A stretch of 50,800 bases of DNA from Folioceros fuciformis (taxonomy: Eukaryota > Anthocerotophyta > Anthocerotopsida > Anthocerotales), in contig JBNGIO010005748.1 in the NCBI GenBank assembly GCA_049999805.1, forward strand, positions 1 to 50,800. The letters run 5' to 3'. A model generated the notes under the pieces. The model searched no databases. It was not told the origin of the DNA and was given only the letters and a program-made list of their open reading frames with translations. The position numbers and the translations under genes were made by a program. Below, piece after piece: positions 10,749 through 22,337 of this stretch. Each line of letters begins with the position of its first letter. The stretch's first letter is position 1.

Positions 10749-12139
10749 CAACCGCACTCACCCGCCTCTTGGCGGCTGCCTTATCTACCCACGTACACTA
10801 CATTCATTCCTGTCTATCAACTGCACCCTATACATACATACATACACACGTACATACACACGTACATACACGTATTCTGTACTTGTGCTTATTAAATACT
10901 TGTTTTAATCTTCTTTTTATTTTCATAAACATATCGATATAATGTTTTAATATCTATGAGCTCAGTTCCATAATTTGAATTTCATTCGTATGTAAGATGA
11001 CGAACAACCTCGTACTCCAGCTTACACAAAGTGGTTGCATACCAACCAGCTCCACCATTTGGGTACATGCATCACACGCTCAAATAATTATTTGTAAGAC
11101 AGCAACTAAGTCTTGGAAAATTTTATTATCCATGTATATAACACTTCTCTCATTCGATAACCCATTACCATTAATTTAAGTATAGAATGGATATAGTACT
11201 TGTGATATACAACATAACTTTCAAGCCTGTATTGTATTGCCTTTTGGTTGAGGCAAATCTTATCTTTTGATGACATGAAGTTTTGATAACGTAAAGTTTG
11301 AGGAAATGTGCGGTGACTGATGTTTTTGAATAATTTAATCTAAAAATATTTCTTTTAATGTCCTCTGTGACTCTTGATCTTTCTCTGTTTCGGGGGATAT
11401 GCTCAAAAAAAATTTGTTATGTGGCATCCAGCTCCGAAAAAGCTTTGGTTTGGCATTTTGCTTTGAAAATAAATGTTTTTCCTTGGTGCGTTCTGGTCTG
11501 GAAAGATAGATTCTGGTCACAATCTTAATATTAAAAAGTATTAAAATATTCGGGGGGTTAGCGAAACGTTCTTCTTCTTCGCTAGAGCCAGCGCTCCGTT
11601 CACACATTTCTGAACCCTAAACGAGCAAGAAATGTGTGAAGGGCGGACGCCAGCCGCAAGAAGAATGAAACTCCTCCACACGTATGTTTTTGTAAGAAGC
11701 GTGTTGCAGTATGTGTGCATGAATCTCCATAAACTCGTCCGAGGAACCCGGGTCCGGGTCCCAGTCCAAGCCCGAACCCAAGGCCGATGTGCATAGTTGT
11801 GTCAGCTCGTACTAAAAAACAATCTGGGAGCTGCGAAGCCCAAGACGCATGACATGGGAGTGCACCGCTGTGTATGAGCGGAGGCGAACCGCATTATCGC
11901 TCACAGGCCGAAGGCAGAGACAAAGGCAAAATGGATATGTCGTGCATGCGGGCACGCGGGCGGCTGGAGAGCAAATGCTGAACTGTGTGTTAACACGTAT
12001 GTACCTGCAATGCAAGCAGAAAGAATATTGGTGGGGAACGGCCACAGGTAGCGGAGGCGCCACATGCTAACTCGTGCCTGGGGTGCTGCACCACAGCACA
12101 GCACTGCACAGCACAGAAGACAACACAACAGCAGTGAAC

Positions 12140-12204
12140 AGCACAAGCACAAGCACAAGCACAAGCACAAGCACAAGCACAAACACAAACACAAACACAA
12201 ACAC
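12140..12204. repeat. (AAGCAC)/(AAACAC) hexanucleotide array
   Basis: About ten hexamers change from AAGCAC to AAACAC. Adjacent sequence (12090-12130) is enriched in ACAGCAC-like units. Confidence 0.85.
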
Positions 12205-12530
12205 TGACCCGTTCCGTTTGGGAAGTTGTGGACGCGTTCCGTGTAAGGCCGAGCGCAGTGCACAAGGCGCAGTGCGCAGAGACTGTGAAATTCGCATAGC
12301 AGAGCAGAGCAGAACAGAAAGGAAGGTGTCAGACGGCAAAATCTCAGTGCTGGCGTGACTGCGAGCGCAGACAAGCGTGCAAAAGGGCGTCCCCATTGGA
12401 AAGTATGTGATGTATCCAGATCCCTAACCGTTTTGCCACTTGACTTGCAGCGGAGCCGGTCTTGGTCTCCTCTCCTTTCTCTCTGCTCCGCTCTGTTGTG
12501 TGTGCCTTGCCTCCCTAGGGGTGTGCGATA

Positions 12531-12622
12531 GTCATGAGAGAGAGAAGAGAGAAACAAGAAAGAGAGAAGAGGGAGGGCGGGGAGAGAGGGACACAAAGAG
12601 AGAGAGAGAGACAGGGGGTGTG
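12531..12622. repeat. GA-rich purine tract
   Basis: Roughly 90 bases made almost only of G and A on the plus strand (GAGA, AGAGAG and GGGAG motifs). Such tracts occur in plant promoters and 5' leaders, but no transcript is evident. Confidence 0.6.
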
Positions 12623-13463
12623 CTCCGACGAGCCGGGCGGGCCCCCGAGGCAGGCAGGGCAGGGCAAGGGCAGGCGGGGCAGGTCGGACTCGGGACTCGG
12701 AGCTCGGAGCTGGGGGGGTTTCTTTAAATGTCAGGCATCATGCCCATGCCCCCACCAGCCACGCATACGGCGCTCTTGATGGCCCATTATCACGCTCCAA
12801 GTACAGGACACACGCCGCTTCCTGCTCGCTAAACTCGCATGCCACAGTCATGGAGTCTAGTTCGGTCCGGGTCACTTGCGGCGGCAGCGGCCTGCCACTG
12901 TCCCCATCGGAAGTGAAGCAAGCACAGAAGAAGCCAGGAAGCAGCCAGCGAGCAAGGGTCCAAGAGACGGCATAAAGGAAGCACCACAAGAAGCCAAGCC
13001 AAGCCAAGTGCCTTGATGAGGGAGGCTGGAGGCAGCACTGGCAGCAGCAACAGTAGCAGCAGCATCATCACCCAGCCCTAGAAGGAACACAGGGAGGAGA
13101 GATGTGCATTGCGTGCTGCCCGGGCTAGCCTTCAACAAGCCATGGGACTCGAGTGTCATCACACCTGGAGTGGATGTGGTCCTGGTCGGACCTCCAACTC
13201 AAAAAGCAGCAACACCAACAGCAGCAGTAGCAGCTGGAGGAAAGACATCAGACGAGTTCAGAAGCCTCGCACCTGGTGCCAACTGGGTTGCGCACCAATC
13301 CCGCTCCACTGTAACCTGGTATCCAGCAAAAGATCTTTCTTGAACTCCGGGTTCCAGATTATGTCCCTAAAATGCGGTGTCCACTCGCCTCGGACCCTGC
13401 GCCATACTTTCATTTAATGGCCCCCACCTTTGCCACACTCCTAACGTCACCTAACAGCCTGTC

Positions 13464-13507
13464 CGCCAGGGCCAGGGCCAGCGCCAGAGCCAGCGCCCGG
13501 GCCTGGG
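13464..13507. repeat. (CAGGGC)/(CAGCGC)n hexanucleotide array
   Basis: About seven hexamers of the form CAGGGC, CAGCGC or CAGAGC. Confidence 0.75.
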
Positions 13508-14447
13508 CCTCTCATCCACCAACAATTCCGTTCTGTCCTCTACTACTCTGGGTAGTCGCAGCCACCTCCCCGATTCCACAAAGACCCCACAACGGCAACG
13601 TAAGGGGGGCAGTGGCAGCGGCACCATTGCAGCAACCCGGCAGGCCCCCGGTCCCTTCAACTGCCCCCAATTCTCTCCCTTGCGTTTGTGTGACAACCAT
13701 GCCCAGGGAAGAGAAGCAAAGGTTAGAGAAAGGGAACGGAAGAGAAAGGAAGAGAAGGAACCAGCCTCATCCCTGGGTGGCAACATGGGACGACATGTCC
13801 TTGCCGGTCAAGAAAGCATATCGTGCCAGGATTCCACACTCATGTCACAGCGTCAGGCCCAGGTACCTCTCATGGACAACCCTGCTGCTCACTCCATACA
13901 GGCAGGGGAGGTATTACAAGGAGAGGAAGAAGGGAGGAAGGGAGGGGGGAACCGGAAAAGGGAAAGGAAAACAAACAAACAAACAAAAAAGCACAGGGAA
14001 GCGAGAGGGAGAAGGCTCCAAGACCCACCACCCACCACCGCAGATTTTATATGTTATCTGAGGCACCGACCGGGAGGACCCACTGGGGCTTGGGCCCATC
14101 CCTGTCCCAGCACAGCGCGGGCCCAGCGTCACCAACCCTCCCCACACACTCACGCAGTCGCACACAAATATACATACACGCACGTATTCATGGCCCTGGC
14201 TATCTATATACCACACTGCACTCACAAACAAACCACAAGATCCACAAAACCAGGACACCAGCACCAGAATCATCCTTGCACAAGCCATCACGTAAACACA
14301 TCGTCTTCCCTACGCCCCTACGGCCTGCGACCAGCGTAGGCTATCATCCTATGGGATGTGCAGCAGGTGCGCTGAAATCACATCTAATAGCCCCACTGGA
14401 GGCAACTGAACTGCCCTGCCCTGCCCTGCACTGCACCACTGCTATCA

Positions 14448-17400
14448 TCACTGCTGCTCTTCATCCACCAAGGTGCCCAAAATCACCCTCTTCATCTCCT
14501 CCTTGCTCACCGACGTCTGCACCAGTATCTGCAACACAACAGCAACAACCCCGCTGCTCACCACACATCCGCCACCATGCCACGTCATACAGTGCAATCA
14601 AGACTGCGTTTGCCGGCACCTCACCTCCTGGACTTCGTTGCCTGACCGAGCTAGCAGCTTGAACCCGTCGTCCACGGGCTCAGAGAGATAAATCTGTTCA
14701 AAGGCACCACGTGTAGCAGTGAGATTACGGACTCTGATGGCTATATACTTCAGGGTGCTGTCCCTTCATCCTACCCAACCTGGAAGCTGGTGGCCAAGGC
14801 TGCTCCCCGAAATCTACGCCCTTTCCGGACGCCAGAAATGCCCTCCGTGTCCACGAGCCTCTTCAGCACCGGCTCCAGTCCATTCATTTCCGGGACCTGA
14901 AGCACATCATAGCAAGTAGGTGACTACACAATTTGTGGAAACGCATAAGTCTTCCTCTGCTGGATGTTTTTCCGTCACATCACACAGGTCCAAGATACAA
15001 ACCTCAGAGTTGCTCTCCAGGCTCTCCGACAGGCCAAATTCGGGGGTACCAGGGGCTTGACTGGATACTAAAGATTCCAACGTCTCTTGTAGTGGATCCG
15101 GCTGTTTTGGCACCAGACGAACCGAAGTGTGAAGAGATGACAGGTAACAAACATCATGACACTGAACTGATATGTCTCAAGAGGGCATCCGAAGAGAAAT
15201 CCTACCTGCATTTGCCTCAGGGATAGGCTGATTCGTTGGAAGTGACGATCCAATCTAGTGACCTTGGCTTGGACTTCCTATGTAACCAAGTGCAAATTGG
15301 TTAATACGGAAACAAGTGAACCTCAAGATGAACGCGTCTACCACAGAAGTAGGAGGGAGGAGACGTCCAGACCTGCCCAACACTGATGTGTGCGCTTGGA
15401 TCGACAACACGGTTCCAGGATAGCTCAGATGCATGAATCAGTGCAGTCACCCCTTCCAGCTGGGAACACCAATGCCACCTTGTCAGAGCCCATGCATGCA
15501 TCGGAACACAACAAACCTGGATGAATCCTCCTCAAACACAAAGGGTAGCTTGATCAAACGAGTCGTGCATAAGAGCTGTCTAGGGATAGGAGCAATCATC
15601 ATGAAAAGAGGTGCAACAATACGCATGGCGAGTACAAACCTTAACAAATGCCCCAATTGTGGTTACTTTTGTCACCACGCAATCCACAACATCACCAATT
15701 TTCAAAGTAGCCTGTTTGCAGATTCAACCGATCAATACAGAAGGGAGAAAGAAAACAAGAACCCAGAAGTCGAAACGGCATTCATTTAGTGGCCGCCTGA
15801 GATCACCGTGGAGACTTACTATAAAGGCTGCCTTCTTCTGAGCAAGGACAAAAGCTTCACCCTCAGTTCGTCTTTCGGACCAAGTCATCCTTTTCCGAGT
15901 CTTATCAACAGATGTGATCACAACAGTTGCTTTCTGCAATTGAAGGAAAACACTTTGCTGACATCGTGCAAATTGTCACTGCCCTCTGTCGACATCTCTT
16001 GCAAACGAGGAGCCCACACCCAGCCAGCCATTCTTGCAGAGGGCACCATGGATAAGCCAAATCCTCGCTATCGTACAAGTAAACACCCCAGTGCACTATA
16101 CCTGTCCAACGAACGCCGAAAGAAGGATCGACCTCTCTTCTTTAAACACATCCAGCAGATCCTGACGTTGCTCATCGGTTGGGAAAACAAGCTCGCCACC
16201 ATCTGCCCGCGGCTGTGTTGTGTTTGTCCTTTCACCATTTTCCTGTGACAGTGGCTGAACCCCCACGGGTGCACGTTTCTGGGTCACATCTATCCCTCTC
16301 GCTTGTGCCCAGCTCCTGAAGGTAGAGATATTTCTGCTGGGACTCAGTTCCCATGCAGGGATGTAACCAGACATATTACCAAAGGAGGCCTGCAAATCAC
16401 CAAAACATAAGTCGTCCCCGAACCCACACAAAACCAGCTGTTACTAGCTTGCAGAGAGGTTGGCTTCCAATCATGTTTAACTGGTCGTACGTGGGTGGAT
16501 TGGCTTGAGCAAAGGTGCACTGTGGGAGAGAGCACTTACAACCACTCCATCCCCTACAACTTTGACAATCTCCACTTCGAAAGCAGATAATGACTCTCGA
16601 AGTGCTTCAGCTTGTGCCCAACTATCATCGTCAGTCTGCCCCAGAGAAAAGCAGAAATGATCAATATTTTAACAGGTGCCGCAACAACATCCTCTGCAAG
16701 CATGGTTGCCATGTCAAGCGCATTGACACACCTCATTCACCACTGCCGACTTGCTGTCTGGGCTGTTCATCACCTTATTCGAAATTGTTTCAAGTGTAGA
16801 CCTGCTTTCATCTGCTTCTTTGAAAACTGGCCTCAAGGGAGTTGGAGGTTTTGGGACGTAGGGACGAGTATCCTGGAGCTGCTGCCTCGATGATCGAGTT
16901 GTATATGAAGCAGTTGCCGGCCGCCTGAGCATTCCTGATTTCCATCTGTCTAGACACAAACAAAGACAGTTATCACATGCTCTGTACTTCATCCGTGGAA
17001 CAACCTATCCACCATCTTCAAGTCCTGCACAGGGCTGAAAAAAGAGCCGTACTCGACAGGAGGCTTTCCACTGGCAAGGTCATTTGCTTCTTGCCGTTGT
17101 TCTGCGTCTGCTGGCAACCTTGCTTCACTCTTCAACACTGCTCGTTTAACTAAATCCGACCAATTACCAAACCTGTCCGTGCCAACAGGCTCCACACTGC
17201 TTTCCTCCCGCTGATCTAGCTCTGGAGCAGTTTCTCCGATTGAGCCGGAAAAAAGCCTATCCGTGACAGGTTCTTTACCAAACCCATCAAGCTCTCCAGA
17301 CAAAACAGAACCACTACTGGACTCCTCCAGAACATTGGCCGCGCGGATCTGGGGCTCCAGAGTGGGCACAAACGACTTCGGTCTGGATTGTAAAGAAGGC

Positions 17401-19096
17401 CCTGAATCTAACCACGAGGAAAGCTCTTGAGAAGGATCATCTGGCAAGGACAACACAGCACCTAGACTTTCTTCAGCAGAAGCAAAGACTTTCTTGTCCG
17501 TCCTTTCTGCAGCTATTGGAGCACTGGAGGGATTTTCTAGCAAACCAGACGTTTGGACAGTAAAAACACTGGATTCAGCTAGACCACCCTCATAAGAGAC
17601 TACTTGTCTGATATCTGATTCAGAAGCCCTCTGAAGCGGAGTGGGCTTCCGCAAGATATCAGCGGCTTCAACTGACTCCGCTGCAGTTGCAGCCTTGGTT
17701 TGAATGGTGTAAGCACTGGATTTAGGCAGACTATCCTTGTCAGAGACTACGTCTTGTCTGACAGTTGGTCCAGACGCCAACTCAGCAACAAAGGGAACGC
17801 GCGAGGCATCCGAGACTTCACGTGATCCCGCTACAGTTGGAACTTCAGCTAGAATGGTGGAAGCACCGGATTCAGCTAGATCATCTTTATCAGAGACTAC
17901 ATCTTGTCCCACAGGTGATCCAGAAGCAAGGTTAGCAACAGATGGCTTCGGTAATACTCCAGAGGCTTCAGGAAATTCCGATACAGTTGCAGCCTTAGCT
18001 TGAATGGTGGAAGCACTGGAATCAGCTAGACCATCCTTAATAGGGACTACATCTTGTCTCAAAGTTGGTGCAGGAGCCAACTTAGCAACAGAGGGCTTCC
18101 GTAAGACACCAGAGGCCTCAAGTGATTCCGCTACAATTGCAGCTTTGGCTGGATCCTTCCCATCAGAAGATGATACCTCGTTCCCCGACTCTCCAGTTGT
18201 TGGCTTTGGAACTGGTTTCCGTAACATACTAGAAGCTGTCAGGGGATGGGCCACAGCAGAAGTTTCTTTTGCTCTCCGCAACGTCATAGGAGTTATCACC
18301 TCTACAGGTGCTACTTTGGGACCTACAACGATCGGCTTCCGTATCAACTGTCCGTAATCAGCATCCTCAACCTTCGGCTTCTCAGCCTTCACCTTCTTCC
18401 CTACTGGCCGCACTATCTGAATGCCCTGCCCCTGTCCCCTCTCCTTCCCCTCAGCCTCTGAGGCAGCTCTTGGCCTGGGTGGTCGTGACAACAGCTCAGG
18501 CACACTCCCATCGGACCCAGCACCACCCTGGGGACGTTTTGGTATGGCGGGAGGCCGTCGAATCTCTTGCGTCTCCTGAGCCTTGACCGCATTGACGGGT
18601 CTAGGGGGCTTTCCCTTCAGCAAAGCCTCTTCAACGTCCAAAAAGGTAGCATCTGGATCAGCCTTCGACCGGAGAATCTGTTGCAACCAACGAATTCCTC
18701 TCAGCCAGACCAGTAACATGGTGAGCAAAGCCACATTTTCTGCCAATTGCCCGTCCAGGGGAATCTCAGCACAACCCCACCTAGAATTCTTCGTCCCCTC
18801 ACCTTCGACAATGTGGTCTCACGAGACTCCCCCAGCAAGCGACCGAACTCCAGAGTCATCATGTCGTCCTCATTCAGCTTAATCTCCCGTCGACCACCCT
18901 CATTCCGTCCTCCAGACACCAGAATCTTCCACGCCCCATTCTTCCGAGTCAAACCCCCTGCGTTAACGCCCCAGGGACGAGGCAGACGTTGGCAAGAGGA
19001 AGAACTTGCGTTGCTGTGATGAGAGCCAGCTGCACGCTGCAATGTATCGTGCAAGCAGCGGGGAGTAAAACAGCCACAGCTGGCTATCGTTGCCAT
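14448..19096 (-). CDS. Plastid S1-domain RNA-binding protein (At1g12800/SDP-like)
   Basis: Thirteen exons that all join in phase: 19096-18803, 18677-17005, 16945-16732, 16635-16540, 16389-16102, 15933-15820, 15711-15640, 15459-15373, 15277-15206, 15101-15003, 14896-14780, 14693-14625 and 14528-14448, giving 1091 residues. The start is the ATG of a Ser/Ala/Arg-rich leader (MATIASCGCFTPRC), which looks like a chloroplast transit peptide. MTLEFGRLLGE joins across intron 1 to ILRSKADPDATFLDVEEALL, a signature I recall from chloroplast S1 proteins involved in rRNA processing. Exon 2 carries a long, probably disordered region with four 50-residue repeats. Two S1 folds follow: about residues 745-872 (GDGVVASFGNMSGYIPAWEL and ATVVITSVDKTRKRM) and about 895-968 (LKIGDVVDCVVTKV, GVTALIHASELSWNRV, RISLSLRQM). 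The C-terminus (GLEPVLKRLVDTEGISGV, FKLLARSGNEVQE) resembles the family tail. It shares a 433-base divergent promoter with the proteasome gene. Donor choice in exon 3 is uncertain (16732 or 16774). Confidence 0.85.
17520..18115 (-). repeat. Four coding tandem repeats of exactly 150 bases
   Basis: Inside exon 2 of the S1-domain gene, the block around (A/G)TCTTGTC recurs at 18051, 17901, 17751 and 17601, an exact 150-base period that keeps the reading frame. Each 50-residue unit has a VL-KP--A-LA core followed by QDVVS-KD-LA-S and a Thr/Ala-rich tail. The last copy is the most diverged. Confidence 0.85.
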
Positions 19097-19529
19097 CGGG
19101 CTTCCGAATCCTCGGGCCTGCAATCCGTCACTTGCTGAGACACAACAGCCCCACAACCCAAGTCAGCTTGCAGCCCATGTTTACAGAATCACATCGTACC
19201 GCATTGAGACTGGACCTCTCAGCTGATTGGCATGACTAGACCCCGCCTGATCGTTCCACGCCAACGCTCAGATTTGCTCGAGCATTCCACACTTTCACCA
19301 GTCAGGAGTGACAGAATCCATTCGAATCCCGTGGAATGTCGGAGATACTGTTGTTTCCTGTTCCCATGGTTTCCTTACCTGTTCCTAAACCCCAAACCCT
19401 AAGTGGCCTCGTAACCGTGGCGTACTAACGTCCACACCGAAGATTATCAACTTACGTTTGCTTGGGGAAGAAGCTGAAGCCCCTTTTTCATCCGATCGTA
19501 AAGAAGAGTCCGGGAACTCGACACTCAGG
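19097..19529. promoter_or_regulatory. Divergent promoter between S1-domain and proteasome genes, with telo-box
   Basis: Only 433 bases separate the two start codons, which face away from each other. A perfect telo-box AAACCCTAA lies at 19394-19402. This element is typical of plant genes for ribosomes, proteasomes and other growth functions. Both genes probably share this control region. Confidence 0.65.
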
Positions 19530-21035
19530 ATGGTGGCCTTGGATCTCACAGGGCTGGAGCCGCGCACCTTGCGCAGTGGTCCTAGCGGGAGCAAGAATGG
19601 GCTGCCTAGCTCGTTTTCTGTTCCCTGCTTCGAGCTGCCTGCCGTCCGCGATGTGAGTTACAGGTCCAAATTATGGTTTGAATTGTGTAGTTTGACGAGG
19701 GATTTGTCGGGGCGGGGACTGCTGCTGCCTGCGTTGCGAGTGTGATGGACAATTTTCTAGGGTTTATGTGGTAAGGAGGTACGAGGAGAATTTTTGACTG
19801 GGATTGCTACAGTTGGATGGGTTTGAGAAAGCAGCAGTGCAAATGGTGAAGCCAGTCAGAGGGACAACAACCTTGGCTTTTGAGTTCGAGCACGGCATTA
19901 TTGTGGCAGCCGACTCCCGTGCCAGCATGGGAACCTATATCTGTGAGTGCATCCAATCTGGCCGTTCGTGCATCAGGCATTAGGTCAAGTAGCTGTACCG
20001 GTAAGAATTTCAAGCTGGTGGGATTGACTGTTTCGGGTGCCAGCTTCGCAGTCGGTCAAGAAAATATTGGAAATCAACCCCTACTTGCTTGGCACCATGG
20101 CTGGAGGCGCTGCAGACTGTCAATTTTGGCAAAGAAACCTTGGCACACGGGTAGCACATCTTTACCGATCGAATGTTCTTTGCTAAAGTGATAACTTGAG
20201 GTGACGGAGTATGCTTCTCTGCAGTGCCGTCTACATGAGCTAGCTAACAAGAGGAGGATTTCCGTAACGGGAGCTTCCAAGCTGCTGGCAAACACGCTGT
20301 ATTCTTATCGGGGGATGGGTCTTTCAATGGGTACCATGATTGCTGGTTGGGACGAAACTGTAAGTGATTTGACTCTTTCATGGCTAGGTGTACTGTACGT
20401 TATTAGTTAAGCTTCGGAGGCTCGGCCTCGCTGCAGCTGAGCATCACATCGTTGGTTACGCTGCTGACTTTCTCTCTTCGAGCAGGGTCCTGGTCTCTAC
20501 TACGTCGACAGTGAAGGAGGTCGCATCAAGGGCAAGCTCTTTTCTGTAGGATCTGGTTCAACTTATGCCTACGGTGTTCTCGACACAGGGTAACATGCTG
20601 TTTTCTTGTTTCTCTGGCTGCCCATTCAGACGCCCTTTTTGGACTGAATGTGACGCTGTGTCTCTGCATAACTGAAAGTTCAGAATCTGCGCAACTGACT
20701 GGCTTGCACGGATTCAGATTCCGCCATGAAATGTCCATTGAGGAAGCTGTGGAACTTGGACGGCGAGCAATATACCATGCCACCTTCCGTGATGGTGGAA
20801 GTGGAGGTGTTGCCAGTGGTAAGCATCTTGTAAAGAGCATACTTTGAGGTGAATTCACCAAGTTTATGGAGCATTTCCAATTCCTACCATGCTCGTTCGT
20901 CTCTGTCGTGCAGTGTACTACGTAGGGCCTCAAGGCTGGAGAAAGATGTCCGGGGACGATGTGGGCGAACTGCACTATAATTACTATCCAGTACCTGAGG
21001 TTGTCGTGGAGCAAGACATGGTTGAAGCTATCTAA
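19530..21035 (+). CDS. PBE1: 20S proteasome subunit beta type-5 (PBE)
   Basis: Seven exons: 19530-19652, 19813-19942, 20044-20150, 20225-20359, 20486-20589, 20718-20818 and 20914-21035. They join in frame to 273 residues, the normal size. This is the catalytic beta5 subunit of the 20S core, with chymotrypsin-like activity, acting in cytosol and nucleus. The propeptide ends at Gly58, and self-cleavage exposes Thr59, the nucleophile (GTTTLAF). Asp75 and Lys91 are the mature-chain Asp17 and Lys33 of the catalytic triad, and Met103 matches the Met45 that shapes the S1 pocket. Other family blocks are [49 protein letters not shown] and [16 protein letters not shown]. Exon 3 starts at 20044, because only that acceptor gives the conserved YISSQSVKK. 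It is divergently paired with the S1-domain gene. I see no damage. Confidence 0.97.
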
Positions 21036-21809
21036 ATACAAAAGGCAGTACCTTTCAGGTACTTTAGGACCTAGAACTCTCCATTTCGTCGGCTCCGGGC
21101 TAGTTCGTCAGAAAATGTTTCCCTGCTCGTGGACGCAGAGGCCTATGGCCTAGTTGCCCCAATCATGTTCCCACGAGGCCCCCGTTTGTGAAGCAGAAAG
21201 CCGGTCGCAGGGTAGGAGTTGTTCTCCTGGAAGAACTAGCTTGCTCCAAGCTGGATTGCGCAGGGCTTACAGTTACGGAAGGAAAAGTGAGATGAAAACG
21301 ATGTAGACAGTGGTCCAGGCAACCTCCTACAATTCCTGCCTCGCAACTATCGGATCCCTTTATGCTCTCCTGTGATGTGCTGCCTGATAAGGTCAGACAA
21401 ACGTTCTCGCCAAGCACATTCGCCGCGACCTCGATGGAACCATTGCCACAAAACTGCATTGTGACTTGCAAGCGCCTGTTTATCTCGCATTGTGTCTTTA
21501 GGTCTGTCCGCTTGAGTCCGGTTGAGAGAGTAGGTTTGTCCGCTTGAGTTCGGTTGAGAGAGTTGTGGTGTCTGTTGTTTGTGTAGATTCCGATCTTCAT
21601 TTTCGTCTGTTGTGGAGAAATTTTGGTATATGCGCCTTCAACAGTAGGGGGTGGTCCACCACCACCAACTCCCACGCCTCACAAACGCAAAAGAACCTCC
21701 TGCTTGCGAGCTCGCCAAGGAGCTCGTGAAACCCCTTGGCCCAAGAGATGTGATACTTCTTGAGGTCGATTTGCAGGTCCTCCATCTAGGGGCGATTGCC
21801 CAGCTCACG
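21036..21809. other. Spacer downstream of the proteasome gene
   Basis: This should hold the 3' untranslated region of the beta5 gene. An 18-base block (GTCCGCTTGAGTCCGGTT-like) occurs twice near 21510 and 21540. A minus-strand frame of 62 codons (21597-21785) has no motif that I recognise. Confidence 0.4.
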
Positions 21810-22273
21810 GCAGTCTCGAGCTCTGGGCAGCAATGATCTCCGAAGCACGGAATGACCTACCTGCTTCAAAATCTCCACCAAGATTAGCAGATCTTCTCAC
21901 ACTGACCAAGTATGGATGCGACGACAAGCCCCTGCCAACATCAGAGCCCATAGACATGGGAATGTGATGGACCCCAGCCGCTATTCCCAACACCATCAGG
22001 GGAAGAATACCTATCCAACTGGATGTTGGATTCGAAGTATAAAAGTGCTGTGAAAGTGTTCCGGTAACAAATCCTGTTACCATCACAGTGGTTCCACGAG
22101 GCCCCAAATCAGGTGAGGCTTTTACAGCTTCATGTATAAGAAACCAATCCCCTGACCGCGTTGGAGTCGTTCATTCAAATCCTCCCGAAAGGCCTGTCTG
22201 GTGGCAGATTTGATACCGTCTAGGGCTGTCAGAAGTGAACTCGCTTTAAGATAGCAAGTGGGATGGTCCATCT
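21810..22273 (-). pseudogene. Possible small membrane-protein gene, frameshifted
   Basis: Two frames on the minus strand read like one protein. The first starts at an ATG near 22273 (MDHPTCYLKASSLL) and runs to NERLQR near 22160. The second continues at once in another frame (SGDWFLIHEAVKASPDLGPR, then TTVMVTGFVTGTLSQ and ILPLMVLGIAAGVHH). The second part has one or two hydrophobic segments. A shift of one base near 22155-22165 separates them, with no room for an intron. I do not recognise the family. It may be a pseudogene or a real gene with a sequence error. A stop follows near 21805. Confidence 0.35.
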
Positions 22274-22337
22274 AGGAACGACAGGCTGCCTGAAAATTGA
22301 CGTCGACCTACACTCCAGCCCCGGTATCAGGTGATGC

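Larger units (their letters stand above)
8605..14447. other. Long gene-free, low-complexity stretch upstream of the BZR gene
   Basis: About 5.8 kb without a gene I can support. It probably includes the promoter and 5' leader of the BZR gene and the 3' side of the S1-domain gene that ends at 14448. Long frames on both strands (for example 8632-9586 minus, 9313-9970 plus, 11901-12596 minus and 13372-14662 plus) come from hexanucleotide repeats, which stay open in many frames. Their products are strings such as repeated Gly-Leu or Leu-Cys. About 10790-11600 is AT-rich and differs from its GC-rich flanks. A 400-N gap lies at 10349-10748. Confidence 0.6.

Noticed and set aside
11901-12596. 231-codon minus-strand frame
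   Set aside because: The core is a Leu-Cys string read from the AAGCAC array, and competing frames on the same and opposite strand are equally open.
13372-14662. Overlapping plus-strand frames of 219-279 codons
   Set aside because: They are low-complexity and basic, and partly antisense to the 3' exons of the S1-domain gene, which fit together in phase on the other strand.
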